Of a stretch of 64,000 nucleotides of DNA, positions 13,757 to 24,702 are shown one piece after another. The notes beneath the pieces were generated by a model. It ran no database searches, was not told the DNA's origin, and was given only the letters and a program-made list of their open reading frames with translations. Source of the DNA: Prorocentrum cordatum (taxonomy: Eukaryota > Sar > Dinophyceae > Prorocentrales > Prorocentraceae). The stretch's first letter is position 1; every line of letters begins with the position of its first letter. The stretch spans positions 1 to 64,000 of the forward strand of contig CAUYUJ010000345.1 in assembly GCA_963575745.1 (NCBI GenBank). Direction: 5' to 3'. Both the position numbers and the translations under genes were made by a program.

Positions 13757-14373
13757 ACCGCCGGGAGCTTCGTAGGGCTCGTTGCTCGCGTGGCGCTGCT
13801 CGGAACACAAGAAGGAAGCCTTCTCGAGCACGAGGTTGAAAACTTGAAAATGCATGCTTTTCGGTTTCATCCAAAGTTGGTTCCGCGTGTTTTGATAATA
13901 ATACTGCGGCTACGGACCTGAAAATTCGACGGGCAGACGCGGCATAACCAACCACAGGCAAGGAAAATATTGACTTCCGCAACGAAGAATGACTTCCACA
14001 ATGTTCAACGAACCGACCCAAAGATCCCACGTGTCCGTCCGAACCGGGCGGGCCAATGGGAGCCGGACGTAAGCCGTCAACCAGGTTACTGCCGGGGCCC
14101 TCGTAGCGCTCTTAACACGCGAATCAGTGCTCAGATAACGAGGAGAGAATGTTCTCGAATGTCAGCTTGAAAACTTGTGGTGTGTATTTTCGGGTTTTAC
14201 ACAACGTCGGGCCCCTTTCGATAATCATATTGCTCAGACTACGACGAGAAAGCCGTCGAATTTCAGCTTAGAAAGCACGAAGGTATTTCCCCCAAGTGTT
14301 TCATAGTAGTACTAGAGCTAGAGACCTGAGAATTCGAGAGACCAGCGCGCCATAATCTACAATGCACAGAATA
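13757..14373 (+). repeat. Two family B copies, 3' truncated
   Basis: The first B body follows the right half of the hairpin interrupted by E1/E2 and runs to about 14054. A second hairpin (14055-14100) and B body follow to 14373. Diagnostic words are 'gctcgttgctcgcgtggcg', 'ggttccgcgtgttttgata' and 'tacggacctgaaaattcga'. Neither copy keeps the GAGCTCTACGAGGT end. Confidence 0.65.
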
Positions 14374-14817
14374 CTGGGAGCCGGCGGTAAACCGTCAACC
14401 TTGGCTACCGCTGGGAACTCGTAGAGCTTCCCTGCCACATGCATGAATGGGATGCGGGCGCGGCAATTTTGCATTCTGCGCGCGCGAGAGAGTGCGGTTT
14501 TGAGGGAAGGACGTGGAGGCGAAGACTGGGAGCCGGCGGTAAACCGTCAACCAGGTTACCGCCAGGGCTCTAGTAGAGCTCTAAACACGCGAGTCAGAGC
14601 CCAGATAACAGGGAGAGAGCGTTTCGAATGTCAGCTTCAAAACTCGCAAAATGAATATTGTTGGATTTTATACGACGCTGGTTCCTCGTAGTCTCTCGAT
14701 CGAAATACTGCACCTACAGCCCTGAGAATTGCACCACTGAACGCGCCATGATCGACTGCAGGGAATTAATATCTGGATTTCCAAAACGAATTTTCAAATC
14801 TCTCACAACTGGGAGCC
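14374..14817 (+). repeat. Family A 5' end fragment then family B fragment
   Basis: 14374-14525 has hairpin, AACTCGTAGAGCTTCC, GC palindrome and 'gacgtggaggcgaag', as in A1 and A2. It is cut by a new hairpin (14526-14570) and B body to 14817. An A element was thus interrupted, or recombined, at the start of a B element. Confidence 0.65.
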
Positions 14818-15590
14818 GATTTTGCGGACTTTGCGATCGACTGTGCAGGCTTTCCGGCCTAGTCGGAAGCAGCGAAAGGCGGACGACAACCCGCGGCATG
14901 ACAAGAGACGTATGCTCAACGTCAAAAGAAATATGAATTAATGAAATCAAATACAATCGACCTACTTTGAGGCAACCGTAGTGTCGATCTATGTGGGGCT
15001 ACTGCCCTGCACACTCCTGAAACACGTAGCATGCATGAAAATGGGCGGCATACAGGGTCAGGCAAGACACCCACCACTCTTGGAGCGGAAGTGGGCAAAG
15101 CCCATTTCACTCCTGAGATACATGTCGTCGTTCCCCAAGCGGGCAGTGACACGAGGCGAAGGAATATTAAGAAGGAGAATGCAATAATATGCTTAATCGC
15201 CAACAACTCGACACAATACCTGTAAAGATTAGAGATATCAATGTCTCTGGCGAAGAAAAGTAACTCTCGGATCACTGAATGTCTGATGATGCACTCAAGT
15301 ATCTTGAATCACCTGCATAACTGGATGTCTGATAACGCACTCAAGTATCTTGAATTCTGATCGATCCAACTCAAAGAAAGAATGAAACAGGCACGCCGAT
15401 ACAATCCAAAGAAGTAAAGAGACCTGTCTCTGAATCCGTCTGTCAGAATACAATACAAGCACACAACAACAGAGAGAGGCGGCGGCAGGCGGCTGTCGGT
15501 GGAGCTCTCCCCGAAGAGGACGTGCTCGCTATGGCGCGCTGGCGCCACGGAGCCCCGACGGCGCCCCGCAAACCTGACCTAGTCGACTGA
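14818..15590 (-). mobile_element. Non-coding insertion with LINE-type 3' end
   Basis: Interrupts a hairpin after ACTGGGAGCCG. The left end 'attttgcggactttgcg' resembles the CGCAAACCGCAAAA 3' termini of E2 and L3. 'cgacctactttgaggcaacc' resembles E2 at 12763. On the minus strand its 5' end follows two spliced-leader-like remnants (GGCTCAAG, 15591-15610). I see no recognisable protein in its frames. Confidence 0.5.
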
Positions 15591-15610
15591 CTTGAGCCGG
15601 CACTTGAGCC
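15591..15610 (-). other. Tandem truncated spliced-leader relics
   Basis: On the minus strand this reads GGCTCAAG-TGCC-GGCTCAAG. GGCTCAAG is the last 8 nt of the dinoflagellate leader. Two copies next to the 5' end of an insertion fit a twice-retroposed trans-spliced RNA, but 8-nt matches are weak alone. Confidence 0.4.
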
Positions 15611-15737
15611 GGGACCCTCGTAGAGCTCGAGCACGCAGATCAGCGCCCATATAACGAAAAGAGAGCGTTCTCGAATGTCAGCTGAAAAACTCGCAAAATG
15701 TATTCTTGGATTTTATACGCCGCTGGTTTCTGCTAGT
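15611..15737 (+). repeat. Family B 5' fragment
   Basis: GGACCCTCGTAGAGCTCG through 'tcgcaaaatgtattcttgg' matches 14570-14690. It breaks off at the start of the GC-rich satellite. Confidence 0.6.
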
Positions 15738-16833
15738 CCGCCGACCCTTGGGGTTCATCGGCGCGCGAGATGTTCCCCCTCCCCAAACCCCTTCCCCCGG
15801 GGCCCGGTCCGGCCGATTTAGAAGGGGGGGGGTCTCCCCGGATGGCCCCGGGGCGGCCCCCCTGGGGTCATCCGCCCAGAAAAGCATGCAAAATCTTGCG
15901 GAAATCGTGCAGAGGTGGCCTCGACATGGTTCTGGATCCCCAACGAGCGGTCCACGACGCGCACGGCAGCCCAAAGACGGACCACGAGGCGTCCCGGATG
16001 GCAGAAGAGGGCCCCACGAGCCCCCCCGAGGGCCTCCGAGATATGTGTCCAGAGGGTTCCGAGACGGAAAATTGGCCCATTCCCTTCGTGAAACGGACAT
16101 TTATCACAAGTTCGACTTTGGTCTTTCCGATGCATCCGACGGGCCACGAGGCCCCCAAACCCACTCCCAGACGATCCCAGAAGCCTCCCAGAGGGTCTCC
16201 CACATACCCCTGGAGGGCCCCAAGACGGGCTGGAGGGCGTCCAAGACGGCCCAGCAGGGCTCCGAAAACAGCTTCAAGAGCGCCCCAGGAGCGTTCCGAG
16301 AGGCCCCCAAGCTCCACATGGGCTCCAAGTGGCCCCAGAACGGGCTCGGAGGAGTCCTCGACGGCAGAGAGGTCCCCACGGGCCCCCCCCACAGCCTCCG
16401 ACATGCGTTCCAAGAGGGTTCGGAGACGCAAAAATTGGCCCATTCCCTTCGTGAAACGGAAATTGTCCACAACTTCGGCCCTGGGCCTGTCCGATGCCTC
16501 CGACGGCCCAAGAGGCCCCCAAAGACACTCCCAGACGGTCCCAGAAGCCTCCCTGACGGTCTCCCACATACCCCTGGAGGGCCCCAAGACGGGCTGGATG
16601 GCGCCCAAGACGGCCCAAGAGGGCTCCCAAAACGGCCCCATGAGCGCTCCAAGAGCGCTCCGAGAGGCCCCCAAGCTCCACATGGGCTCCAAGTGGCCCC
16701 CAAACGGGCTCGGAGGCGTCCTCGACGGCAGAAGAGGTCCCCACGGGCCCCCCCCCACAGCCTCCGACATGCGTTCCAAGAGGGTTCCGAGACGCAAAAA
16801 TTGGCCCATTCACCCGAGACCAAATTACAAATG
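15738..16833. repeat. GC-rich satellite, unit ~364 bp
   Basis: The marker 'gagacgcaaaaattggccc' recurs at 16061, 16423 and 16789, giving periods of 362 and 366 bp. Between markers the units share 'cacatacccctggagggcc' and 'agctccacatgggctccaa'. 15738-16060 is a diverged unit. Long frames exist on both strands but only because stop codons are rare in this GC-rich sequence. The array abuts the interior of L1 at about 16833 and so truncates its 3' end. Confidence 0.8.
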
Positions 16834-17072
16834 AGTAAGCTACCTCCAATCAGTTCACACCCAAGCCCGTCACCACAGATATCCCAAACAGTCGCCCGCT
16901 CTGAGAGGATAGCTAATCTCCTACCCATTGTCTCAGCCTCCTTTGCGGAAGCCAAACTCCAAGACTTATCGAACATAATCTCCACCTCCTCCTTGGGTTC
17001 CCTTCCTCCTCCCTCAGCTCCTCGGGGCAAGATACAATTCTCGAACGCAGAACCGAGTCGACAGTGAGCGAG
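16834..17072 (-). pseudogene. L1 C-terminal remnant (RNase H-like start)
   Basis: Downstream of the L1 ORF2 stop the minus strand still matches the family in a shifted frame. ETMGRRLAILSERATVW lines up with ENERVAKRLAAINDDETTW of L4. GCELIGGSLLICNLVSGE lines up with GLELRGDSQCVVRWLNGR. The catalytic Asp of GDS is Gly here. The sequence stops at the satellite before the remaining RNase H motifs. Confidence 0.55.
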
Positions 17073-20000
17073 CTAATCACGCGCACATTTCACACACGAC
17101 GAAAAAGCAAAGTCACAGACTCTCCACCAATCGTCCACATCTCGAGTGTCATTATACATAACATCAAACATGTGAAACCAAGGACGCTCACCCGTCGAGA
17201 CACCGCCACCACTCGTACGCCGGCGTGAAAGTATGCTGGGCTCTCTGCGCTTCCCCCACTGCCACAATGTCTTAGCTGCTCTGGATCGCGCCTGAGCAAG
17301 ATCAAACGTGTAGCACATCAACAATCTCCTTGCATCACACAGAGCACGTGGGGCACAATGTTGAATGCCTTCACCTCGCACTGCATGTGGACCCAGCCGT
17401 CGACGCTTCGGGGCAGAAGCCCCCGCCTCCCCCGTGTCGACTTGCTCGACAAAGGCATACTCACCCGTCCGCACAGCGAAGTACCCAGCAACATCCTGAC
17501 CCAATCGCCATGTGGAGTGCAAAGCTCGTTGCACCGCCGGCTGGAGACGCTGCTTCTGGAACTGCTCGCGACACCATCTGAGCCGAGCCGGCTTCCAGAT
17601 ATGCCACTGCGCCTCTGCTGGCTTGCGAGACGCAGCCATGTGGCACAGGCAGCGCCCTTCGAATACGTGAATCCGCCCCAGGCTGTCGGAGTCCCAGGTG
17701 AAGCCCTCACTACCGCACAACAGCACCGATTGGACCAGAGCAACATACTTCCGACACTTCGCTGCCCACAATACTGCAGAAGAACGAAAATAAGCAACAT
17801 GTTTGTAAAAGGCACGGTGGGCAGCCTCAATTCTGCGCGAGACATCCCCATGTGGCCCCCTGTACTCTGCATACACATCATCGCCAAGAACATTCATACA
17901 AGTAACTCGTTCAAGAGGAACCTGGTTTCCTTCAACGTCAACAGTGAAGGTCGGGATGTCACCAGCGAAACCGATAACGAGGACCGCCAGAGAATCAATC
18001 TTCCATTCAAAGCCCCACAGTCGTAGAACTGAAGTAAGTGTTGTCAATTGCTTCTGAAATATCGCAAGATCTGAGCCCAACACGAACACGCTATCAGCAT
18101 CTATCAGATGATTAACAGGCAAAGATGGGGGGGGGCCAATCTCTCGAGGTTCCTCCTGGGGTGCTTCTCCAACTCCACCTCCTCCTCCACTTCTATTTCG
18201 ATTATGATAATTGAGATCCCAGCAAGGATAGCCCATATTGAATGCATCCCACTCCCTAAAGACATCGGCCCACATGGCACACACGATAAGATTCCAAAGA
18301 TCAGGCGATTCATTCCCCCCTGTGCGAACATGTCGATCGACGCGGTCATTGCATACCGAGACGCCCTCGAACAAGAGTGTGGTGACCTCGCCTATCAAGG
18401 GGGCCAGGATGCCGTGCTGCAGCCAAACAGGGACCTCAAGTTTAGTGAGTGCACGATATACTGCAGAGACCGTAGTATGCTGGAACGCCTGCTTCACACC
18501 CGCCGAGGCGATGAGCACTGCCCGATCCTTCCCCCACTGCGAGGCATGCTGGGCCACTGTTTTGAGTCCCGCGGTAACCTCGGAACAAGTGCGACCTGGG
18601 CAGAAACCGAACAAAGCAACCTGGGCCCGCGCACGGCCCAAAAAAGGTTCCAAGCCAGACAATACTGCGGTAGAATACCATTTCTTACTCACGGACTCGA
18701 CGGCTGGTCTTCTAGTATTATCAACCGTACACCCCGACAGACTCTTTGGCATCAATGAAGTGAGAGTGGAAAGCCAGCTACCAGGAGGGGGCCGCATACC
18801 AACAATGATCTCATTGAAGAAACGCAGCACAACACGAAGAGAGCGCCGCGGAAGTTGGCGCAGAACTGCTGCACTTAGCCCGTCAGGGCCCGTTGCCTTA
18901 CCAACCTTAAGCTTAGCACGTGCCTGGAGCAACTGAGACATCTGAAGGTGGGCCTCAGGAGGGACTGGGGATTCCCGAACTCGGCGCCGTTTGTCAGCCA
19001 CGATCTGTTCAGAAAGCGCACGTGCAACCTCATCCGCACAGTTCTTCCCCACCTTGTCCCTGGCCTCCAGCTCCCAACTCCTCCTGTTCACCACCCTTTC
19101 TCCATTAATAAGTACATGAGTGAGCGGCCGTCGTCTGTTTCTTGCACGTTGTGATTCCCATTCGAGTTTTGCCCGCCTCAAACGTCTCTGCAAACGATCA
19201 CGCTGACGACGCACCTCACGATAAGTCTCCGTGCCCTTCTCACCACGACGATCGCACAACTCACGACTGAGAGCCAGCAGACGATCAGGCGTCCTAGGCG
19301 GCGAGACTCGAGTAACATGAGCACAATTGGCACTGGATGCATTCGAATATATCACGGTCTCGAGCTGCTCAATAGTGCGACACATGGGCAAGGTGGCGTC
19401 GAACAATTCTCGTGTGCTCTGAGCTTCGTGCCAGCCCTCAGGCTGCCAGTGCTTCAAAGAACGGGCCATCCGAGAAAGGTGACGGCGAGGGGGCACATGC
19501 TGGGGGATGGCTACTTCCACTCGCAGCAGGGCATGATCAAACAAACGTGCTCGTGCATCACGCGCGCTGCCCTGGCACAGTGTGTCCACCTGCGCCTCGT
19601 CCCTCACCACCACGCTCTGGGAAACGAAGACATAGTCCAGAACCGACGGACGTGAGTGCCGCTGATATCCGTTCCAGGTCGGCACCCGTGCTCCAAGAGC
19701 ATTGCTAGCCCTCAGGCACTGTCCCACCACCCATCCCTCAACCATCTCCCTCAACTTCTGCCCCTCCTCCCTCCGCCCCTTCTCTCTGGTTCCCTCCAAA
19801 CGTGTGCTGGGTACGTGGAATCCTCCTCCTGTATGTCCCTCCTTCCATGGTTGCAATTCAACATTCACATCAGCAGCAACAACAAAATGTGTGATACCAT
19901 ATTCTCGGCATGCACGCGCACGCAGCTGTGCAACATCATCCAGCACTAGATATGATGTATCCTCCCGGCCTGGCACTTGGGAGTGTGGCAGATACATACT

Positions 20001-20312
20001 AACGAAGAGTAGTCCCTCGAACAGAACAACACACCAACGCGTGCCACCCCATTGCTCACGAACGGCATCCGCTCTGCGATAGAGAATGGCAGCCTTCCGG
20101 TCCGAACTAGAGTAATGATGCAAGCCCATATTGCGGAACCAGGCGCCTTCGAAATCAATATGTTCAGCTTCCTGCAACCCCAAGAAGTCCCAGCGGTATT
20201 GGCCCCGTCCAATGGCACTGAGAAGAACATAACTACGGTCGTTCGTCTGGCCCGCCTTCTGGACATTGAGGGAGGCGAGGACGATCTGAGTCGGGCTCGC
20301 CTCGGGCGGACG
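17073..20312 (-). CDS. L1 ORF2: EEP endonuclease-reverse transcriptase, likely inactive
   Basis: LINE polyprotein for target-primed reverse transcription. Codons open directly after a TGA (20313-20315). No ATG is evident at the start, so it was probably expressed as an extension of ORF1. EEP motifs: SLNVQKAG, LGLQEAEHID, AADVNVE, VLDYVFVS and FDH in place of SDH. RT: GKATGPDGLSAAVL, FGFCPGRTCSE, then ASAGVKQAF, where the motif A catalytic Asp is Gly, and HLIDADSVF in place of the Y/FADD box. Residues are about 562 and 695-698, counted from a TTG codon at 20183. A Gly/Pro/Glu-rich insert precedes the DADS box. About 1,080 codons are open but two catalytic positions are lost, so it is likely a dead but young-looking copy. 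Confidence 0.85.
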   Translation of the reverse strand, partial: RPPEASPTQIVLASLNVQKAGQTNDRSYVLLSAIGRGQYRWDFLGLQEAEHIDFEGAWFRNMGLHHYSSSDRKAAILYRRADAVREQWGGTRWCVVLFEGLLFVSMYLPHSQVPGREDTSYLVLDDVAQLRARACREYGITHFVVAADVNVELQPWKEGHTGGGFHVPSTRLEGTREKGRREEGQKLREMVEGWVVGQCLRASNALGARVPTWNGYQRHSRPSVLDYVFVSQSVVVRDEAQVDTLCQGSARDARARLFDHALLRVEVAIPQHVPPRRHLSRMARSLKHWQPEGWHEAQSTRELFDATLPMCRTIEQLETVIYSNASSANCAHVTRVSPPRTPDRLLALSRELCDRRGEKGTETYREVRRQRDRLQRRLRRAKLEWESQRARNRRRPLTHVLINGERVVNRRSWELEARDKVGKNCADEVARALSEQIVADKRRRVRESPVPPEAHLQMSQLLQARAKLKVGKATGPDGLSAAVLRQLPRRSLRVVLRFFNEIIVGMRPPPGSWLSTLTSLMPKSLSGCTVDNTRRPAVESVSKKWYSTAVLSGLEPFLGRARAQVALFGFCPGRTCSEVTAGLKTVAQHASQWGKDRAVLIASAGVKQAFQHTTVSAVYRALTKLEVPVWLQHGILAPLIGEVTTLLFEGVSVCNDRVDRHVRTGGNESPDLWNLIVCAMWADVFREWDAFNMGYPCWDLNYHNRNRSGGGGGVGEAPQEEPREIGPPPSLPVNHLIDADSVFVLGSDLAIFQKQLTTLTSVLRLWGFEWKIDSLAVLVIGFAGDIPTFTVDVEGNQVPLERVTCMNVLGDDVYAEYRGPHGDVSRRIEAAHRAFYKHVAYFRSSAVLWAAKCRKYVALVQSVLLCGSEGFTWDSDSLGRIHVFEGRCLCHMAASRKPAEAQWHIWKPARLRWCREQFQKQRLQPAVQRALHSTWRLGQDVAGYFAVRTGEYAFVEQVDTGEAGASAPKRRRLGPHAVRGEGIQHCAPRALCDARRLLMCYTFDLAQARSRAAKTLWQWGKRREPSILSRRRTSGGGVSTGERPWFHMFDVMYNDTRDVDDWWRVCDFAFSSCVKCARD

Positions 20313-20315
20313 TCA
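20313..20315 (-). other. In-frame TGA between L1 ORF1 and ORF2
   Basis: ORF1 (from 21269) and ORF2 are in the same frame and are separated by this single stop (SRRI-stop-RPPEASPTQIVLASLN). L4 has a TGA at the equivalent gag/EEP boundary, while L2 reads through it. Confidence 0.85.
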
Positions 20316-21269
20316 GATTCTCCGAGAGGCCACGGCGGCCTCGATCTGCTCAGGAGTATGCTGAAACTCATGTCGCTGCGCAATCTCTGGCCAAGCATCC
20401 ATAAGGATCTGCCACTGACCACTACCACCATATTCTGAAGCAATGAACTCCGCGAACTGCATCCGACGACCTTCGACAGGGGACGTCCACATGTATGAAA
20501 GAGTCTCGCCTGCGCCAGACGTGCCAATCACAAAGACGCTCGGAACAAGCTTGGACCACTCCCCGTAGAAGCGACCAACTGCCTGGTTGTGGAGGATTTT
20601 CCAAGGAGGAGCCTCAACACGGAACCGAATCCGAGCAAGTGTAGCTACCATACGTTGGAACAACGTCGGCCTCTGAGCTGGGTCATCGTTACCTTTCGTC
20701 AAAATCGCCAGAGCCTGGAAAAGAACGCCCTCCTCGGTACCTTTCCTGAATCGGATGCGGACGTTGCCTGACATGGGTTTACTCCTGGCTGCACGTTTGG
20801 ACCCCTCGGTATCGATACAAGCGGAGACCAACTCGTCAGCAGCATGGATGATGTCAATCACATTCCTCAAAAGCGCCTCAGCCTGATCATCTGCTATCAT
20901 GGCACGCGATCTCGTCAGAGCACTCGACCAATATTGCACCCAACCGTAGCATTCAACAAAGGTGGGGACGAACGGTTGTTGAGGCATCTGGGGTCCGAGA
21001 GTCGTCGACGCCGAACTTCCGACCGAGCCTGTCCCCTCCAAGACCGCGATCCTAGCTTCGAACGTTTCCTGACGCTTGGCAATATTCTGGATCCGCTTAC
21101 CCTGGAAATCGACGGTCTCCCCAAGGGAGGTGACACGAGCGTCTGTGGCAGCACGTGCGGCAGCACTGATGTCCTGGGCCTTGAAACTCCATGCCATGAA
21201 ACCACGCATACCAGGATCAGCCTGAGACAATATATCCTGCCTCTCCTTCTCCTCCTCATCCTTCTTCAT
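20316..21269 (-). CDS. L1 ORF1, gag-like nucleic-acid-binding protein
   Basis: About 318 residues from an ATG at 21269, ending at the TGA 20313-20315. Residues ~40-80 (RVTSLGETVDFQGKRIQNIAKRQETFEARIAVLEG region) show heptad spacing of a coiled coil. A conserved PFVPTFVECYGWVQYW stretch matches PHVPTWIQVSGF of the L2 and L4 ORF1s, and RIRFRKGTEEGVLFQ matches their FRIYFKNGTPKDTVWEV. No zinc knuckle is visible. By analogy with other LINE ORF1 proteins it would coat element RNA; that role is inferred. It lies directly upstream of, and in frame with, ORF2. Confidence 0.7.
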
Positions 21270-21788
21270 TCTCTTCGGATCCTGACCTTATTCACCCATC
21301 TTCGACGAAAGAGTCTGATGAATCGTCCTCCTCGCAACTCACAGGCACACCAGGAGCGCCGCGTAAAGGAACGGCATGGAAGTGCACGGCGGAACGGACA
21401 ACACTTACAGCAAAAGAAATATTCCCAATAGGAATCCTCCAGCTCTGTGAAGAAACGGTCCCAGCCACGAGTCGGCACTTCGAAGTATGTCGCGGTATCA
21501 ATCACGCACACAGTGGACAAACTGTCAAAGACCACGCCCAACGTGAACAAGAACAAAATTGGAACAGGCGCAAGCAAGTGCAAAGACAGCGGCCTTATGC
21601 AGTGCCCGACCCACTTCTGACACAGCAGAGCTGACCTGCCAGCACCTTGGAGAGCAAGCCGTAGATGAGGAAGTCCACGAAGAAATGGCACGGCCCCCCG
21701 TGCACGCGAGCGGCCGCCCCGCGGGCCCCACCGCACAATGCGGCTCGAGCCGCACGAGGAGGCCCCACGAGCCCCAGCGGCAACCAAG
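21270..21788 (-). promoter_or_regulatory. L1 5' leader
   Basis: Non-coding in the element's sense. Near its start on the minus strand it reads GGCTCGAG-CCGCATTGTGCGG (about 21731-21750). The same motif occurs in the L2 and N4 leaders, and N3 has GGCTCAAG-CAGCATTGTGCGG. CCGCA-TTG-TGCGG is a perfect small hairpin. The leader joins GTCAACCTTGGTTACCGCCGGG (A4 hairpin, second half) at 21789. Promoter function is inferred from position only. Confidence 0.5.
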
Positions 21789-23148
21789 TCAACCTTGGTT
21801 ACCGCCGGGAACTCGTAGAGCTTCCCCGCGCAATGCGGGAGCGGCAATCTCGCATTGCGCGCGCGAGGGCGCGGTCTCACGAAGGAGGACGTGGAGAAGA
21901 AGAAGGAGCGAGGGAAAAGCATCTCTGGAAGAAGATTTTTTAACCAACAAAAACTCAGGCGTCTGGACGCTGTAAACTAGCGCGCCTGTCGATGTCCTTC
22001 CGAGAAAGAAAATCACCACCATCTCTACAGAAAAATTGCAGAATGCGAATACTTGTTCGGCGGTCCCAGCGCTGATAGCAGACCGAGTTCAGGCGTCTAG
22101 ATACTTTAAACTAGCGCGCCTGATTGTTTCCGTTCGATTGCTGTGCCGAACAGCTCTGTAGCTCATTTGCAGCTCATGAAAACCAATACCACCCCCAAAG
22201 AATTCGCACGCTGATAGCAGACCGAGATTAGGTGTCTAGATACTTTTAACTACCGCCCCTGATGATTCCCTCCCGATTGCTGTGCTGAGGAGCTCTGTAG
22301 CTCATCTGCAGCGCGAGTTAAGCCAAGAAAATCATCACCATCTCCAAGAAATTAGCAGAGTACGAATAGTTGTTCAGCCCGAGCGCTGATAGCAGACTGG
22401 TTTCAGGCGTCTAGATACTTTGACCTAGCGCGCCTGATGATTTCCTTCCGATTGCTGCGCCGAAGAGCTCTGTAGCTCATCTGCAGTTCGAGTTAAGTCA
22501 AGAAAACAAATTCCAACTCCAAAAAAAATAGCATAGTGCAGATAGTTGTTCGGCTTCTGCGCTGATAGCAGACCGAATTCAGGCGTCTAGATACTTCAGA
22601 TTATCGTGCCTGATGATTTCCTTATGATTGCTGTGCCAAAGAGCTCTCTAGCTCATCTGCAGCTCGAGTTAAGGAAGAAACTCGTCATCATCTCAAAAAA
22701 AAACGATGGAGTACAAATAGTTGCGCGGACCTAGCTCTGGTAGCAGACCGAGTTCAGACCTCTAGATGCTTTAGACGAACGCGCCTGATGATTCTGGATC
22801 GATTAGGTGTGCATACCTGCTTTGTAGCGCTCCTACAGCTCGAGTTAAGTACAGAAAACCGACAGCATCTCCCAAGATGACCCGAACAGCCGATCCCGCC
22901 TGGATGCTTTTTGGCAGTGATAGGTACCCGATCGAGCTGAGATTAAGATGGCGAGCGGGAATAAGATCGAATATGGGTGGAAAAATACTAGAGCTCAAAC
23001 GAATTGTTGAATTTCGAGAAATCGAATTCAAACCGAGGAAAAGTACCCAAAACTTCCGTCGAGTTTTTTTTGCCAACTAGCCCCCCGGCGCGCCGGAACT
23101 ACTCTTGAAGCTTCGCCGCTAACGCTCTAAGGGAAGCTCCACGAGTCA
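21789..23148 (+). mobile_element. Family A element, copy A4
   Basis: Second half of the hairpin, 5' repeat AACTCGTAGAGCTTCC (21810-21825), GC palindrome, five ~170-bp units (marker 'ggcgtctagatacttt' at about 22095, 22230, 22400, 22580, 22750), and a 3' module ending GGGAAGCTCCACGAGTCA at 23148. L1 occupies the position of its first hairpin half. Confidence 0.8.
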
Positions 23149-24201
23149 AATTAGCAGAGTACGAACAGCTGCTTGGTCCCAGCGCTGATAGCACACCGAG
23201 TTCAGGCGTCTAGATACTTTAAACTAGCGCGCCTGATTGTTCCCGTTCGATTGCTGCACCGAACAGCTCTGCAGCTCATTTGCAGCTCATGGAAAGCAAT
23301 ACGATCTCTAAAGAATTAGCAAAGTACGAATAGTTGTTCGACCACAGCGCTGATATCAGACCGAGATCAGGCGTCTAGACACTTTTAACTAGCGCCCCTG
23401 ATGATTCCCTTCCGATTGCTGTGCTGAGGAGCTCTGTAGCTTCTCTGCAGCGCGAGTTAAATCAAGAAAAGCATCACCATCTCCAAGAAATTAGCAGAGT
23501 ACGAATAGTTGTTCAGCCCGAGCGCTGATAGCAGACTAAGTTCAGGCGTCTAGATACTTTGACCTAGCACCTAGCGCGCCTGACTATTTCCTTCCGATTG
23601 TTGTGCCGAAGAGCTCTGTAGCTCATCTGCAGCTCGAGTTAAGTCAAGAAAACCAATTCCATCTCAAAAAAATACCAGAGAACGAATAGTTGTTCGGCCT
23701 CTGCGCTGATAGAAGACCGAATTCAGGCGTCTAGATACTTCAGACTATCGCGCCTGATGATGTTATTATGATTGCTGTGCCAAAGAGCTCTCTAGCTAAT
23801 CTGCAGCTCGAGTCAAGTGAAGAAAATCATCATCATCTCAAAAAAAACGATGAAGTACAGATAGCTGCGCGGACCTAGCTCTGGTAGCAGACCGAGTTCA
23901 GACCTCTAGATGCTTTAGACGAACGCGCCTGATAGTTCTGGATCGATTAGGTGTGCATACCTGCTTTGTAGCGCTCCTACAGCTCGAGCTCAGTACAGAA
24001 ACCCGACAGCATCGCTCAAGATGACCCGAACAGCCGATCCCGCCTGGATGCTTTTTGGCAGTGATAGGTACCCGATCGAGCTGAGATTGAGATGGGTAAC
24101 GTGAAAAGTACTAGAGCTCAAACGAATGGTTGAATTTCGAGAAATCGAATTGAAACCGAGCAAAAGTACCAAAAACTTCCGTCGATATTTTTTTGCCAAC
24201 T
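23149..24201 (+). repeat. Family A array A5, ends lost
   Basis: Repeats the A4 array in the same order. 23150-24190 aligns by eye with 22050-23080, including the variant unit 'tagatgctttagacgaacg'. This indicates a ~1.05-kb tandem duplication of the A4 interior. It is cut at the 3' end by a family B element. Confidence 0.75.
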
Positions 24202-24412
24202 GGCACTGGCGGTGAACCGTCAACCTGGTCACTGCCGGGAACCTCGTAGAGCTCCTTGCACGCGTAAGAGTGCTCAGAATCGAGAGAGAGGAGCTTCTGG
24301 AAGCATTTCTCGAAAAAGTGAAAAATTGATTTTGTTCATGTCGACATAAAGTTGGTTGATCCAAGTGTTTTGATAGTAAAAGTGCGCCTACAGAGCTCAT
24401 GTTAAGACTGGC
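24202..24412 (+). repeat. Family B 5' half
   Basis: CTGGCGGTGAACCGTCAACC hairpin variant, GGAACCTCGTAGAGCTCCTT and B body to 'gtgcgcctacagagctcat'. The 3' half is absent. It is followed directly by the hairpin that holds N1. Confidence 0.65.
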
Positions 24413-24702
24413 GCCGGCGGTGAACCGTCAACCTGGCCTGCGTATTCTGCGTTGGCCGATTCGAGCTCCCTGGAGAGCAGGCCAGGGCACAGAGAACCTA
24501 AACAGCGAAGCTGTACAGGAAAACAGCGAAGCTGCAAAGATTAAAGAAGAGGTGCATCAAACAGCGAAGCTGCACAGATATGCACAAGACCGCCAGTACA
24601 CGAGAAAACAACCAACAATATAATGAGGGAAGCAATGCAGACCATAGATATGGAAGCAAAGCTAGAAGCAGTGAGAGACCACACAGTAACCACTGGCTTA
24701 TA

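Noticed and set aside
15706-17067. 453-codon plus-strand frame and 308-313-codon minus-strand frames.
   Set aside because: They lie in the GC-rich 364-bp satellite, are open on both strands at once, and are low in complexity.
21789-24201. CRISPR-like array.
   Set aside because: Units are ~170 bp, degenerate over their whole length, with no constant repeat/variable spacer structure, in a eukaryotic genome.
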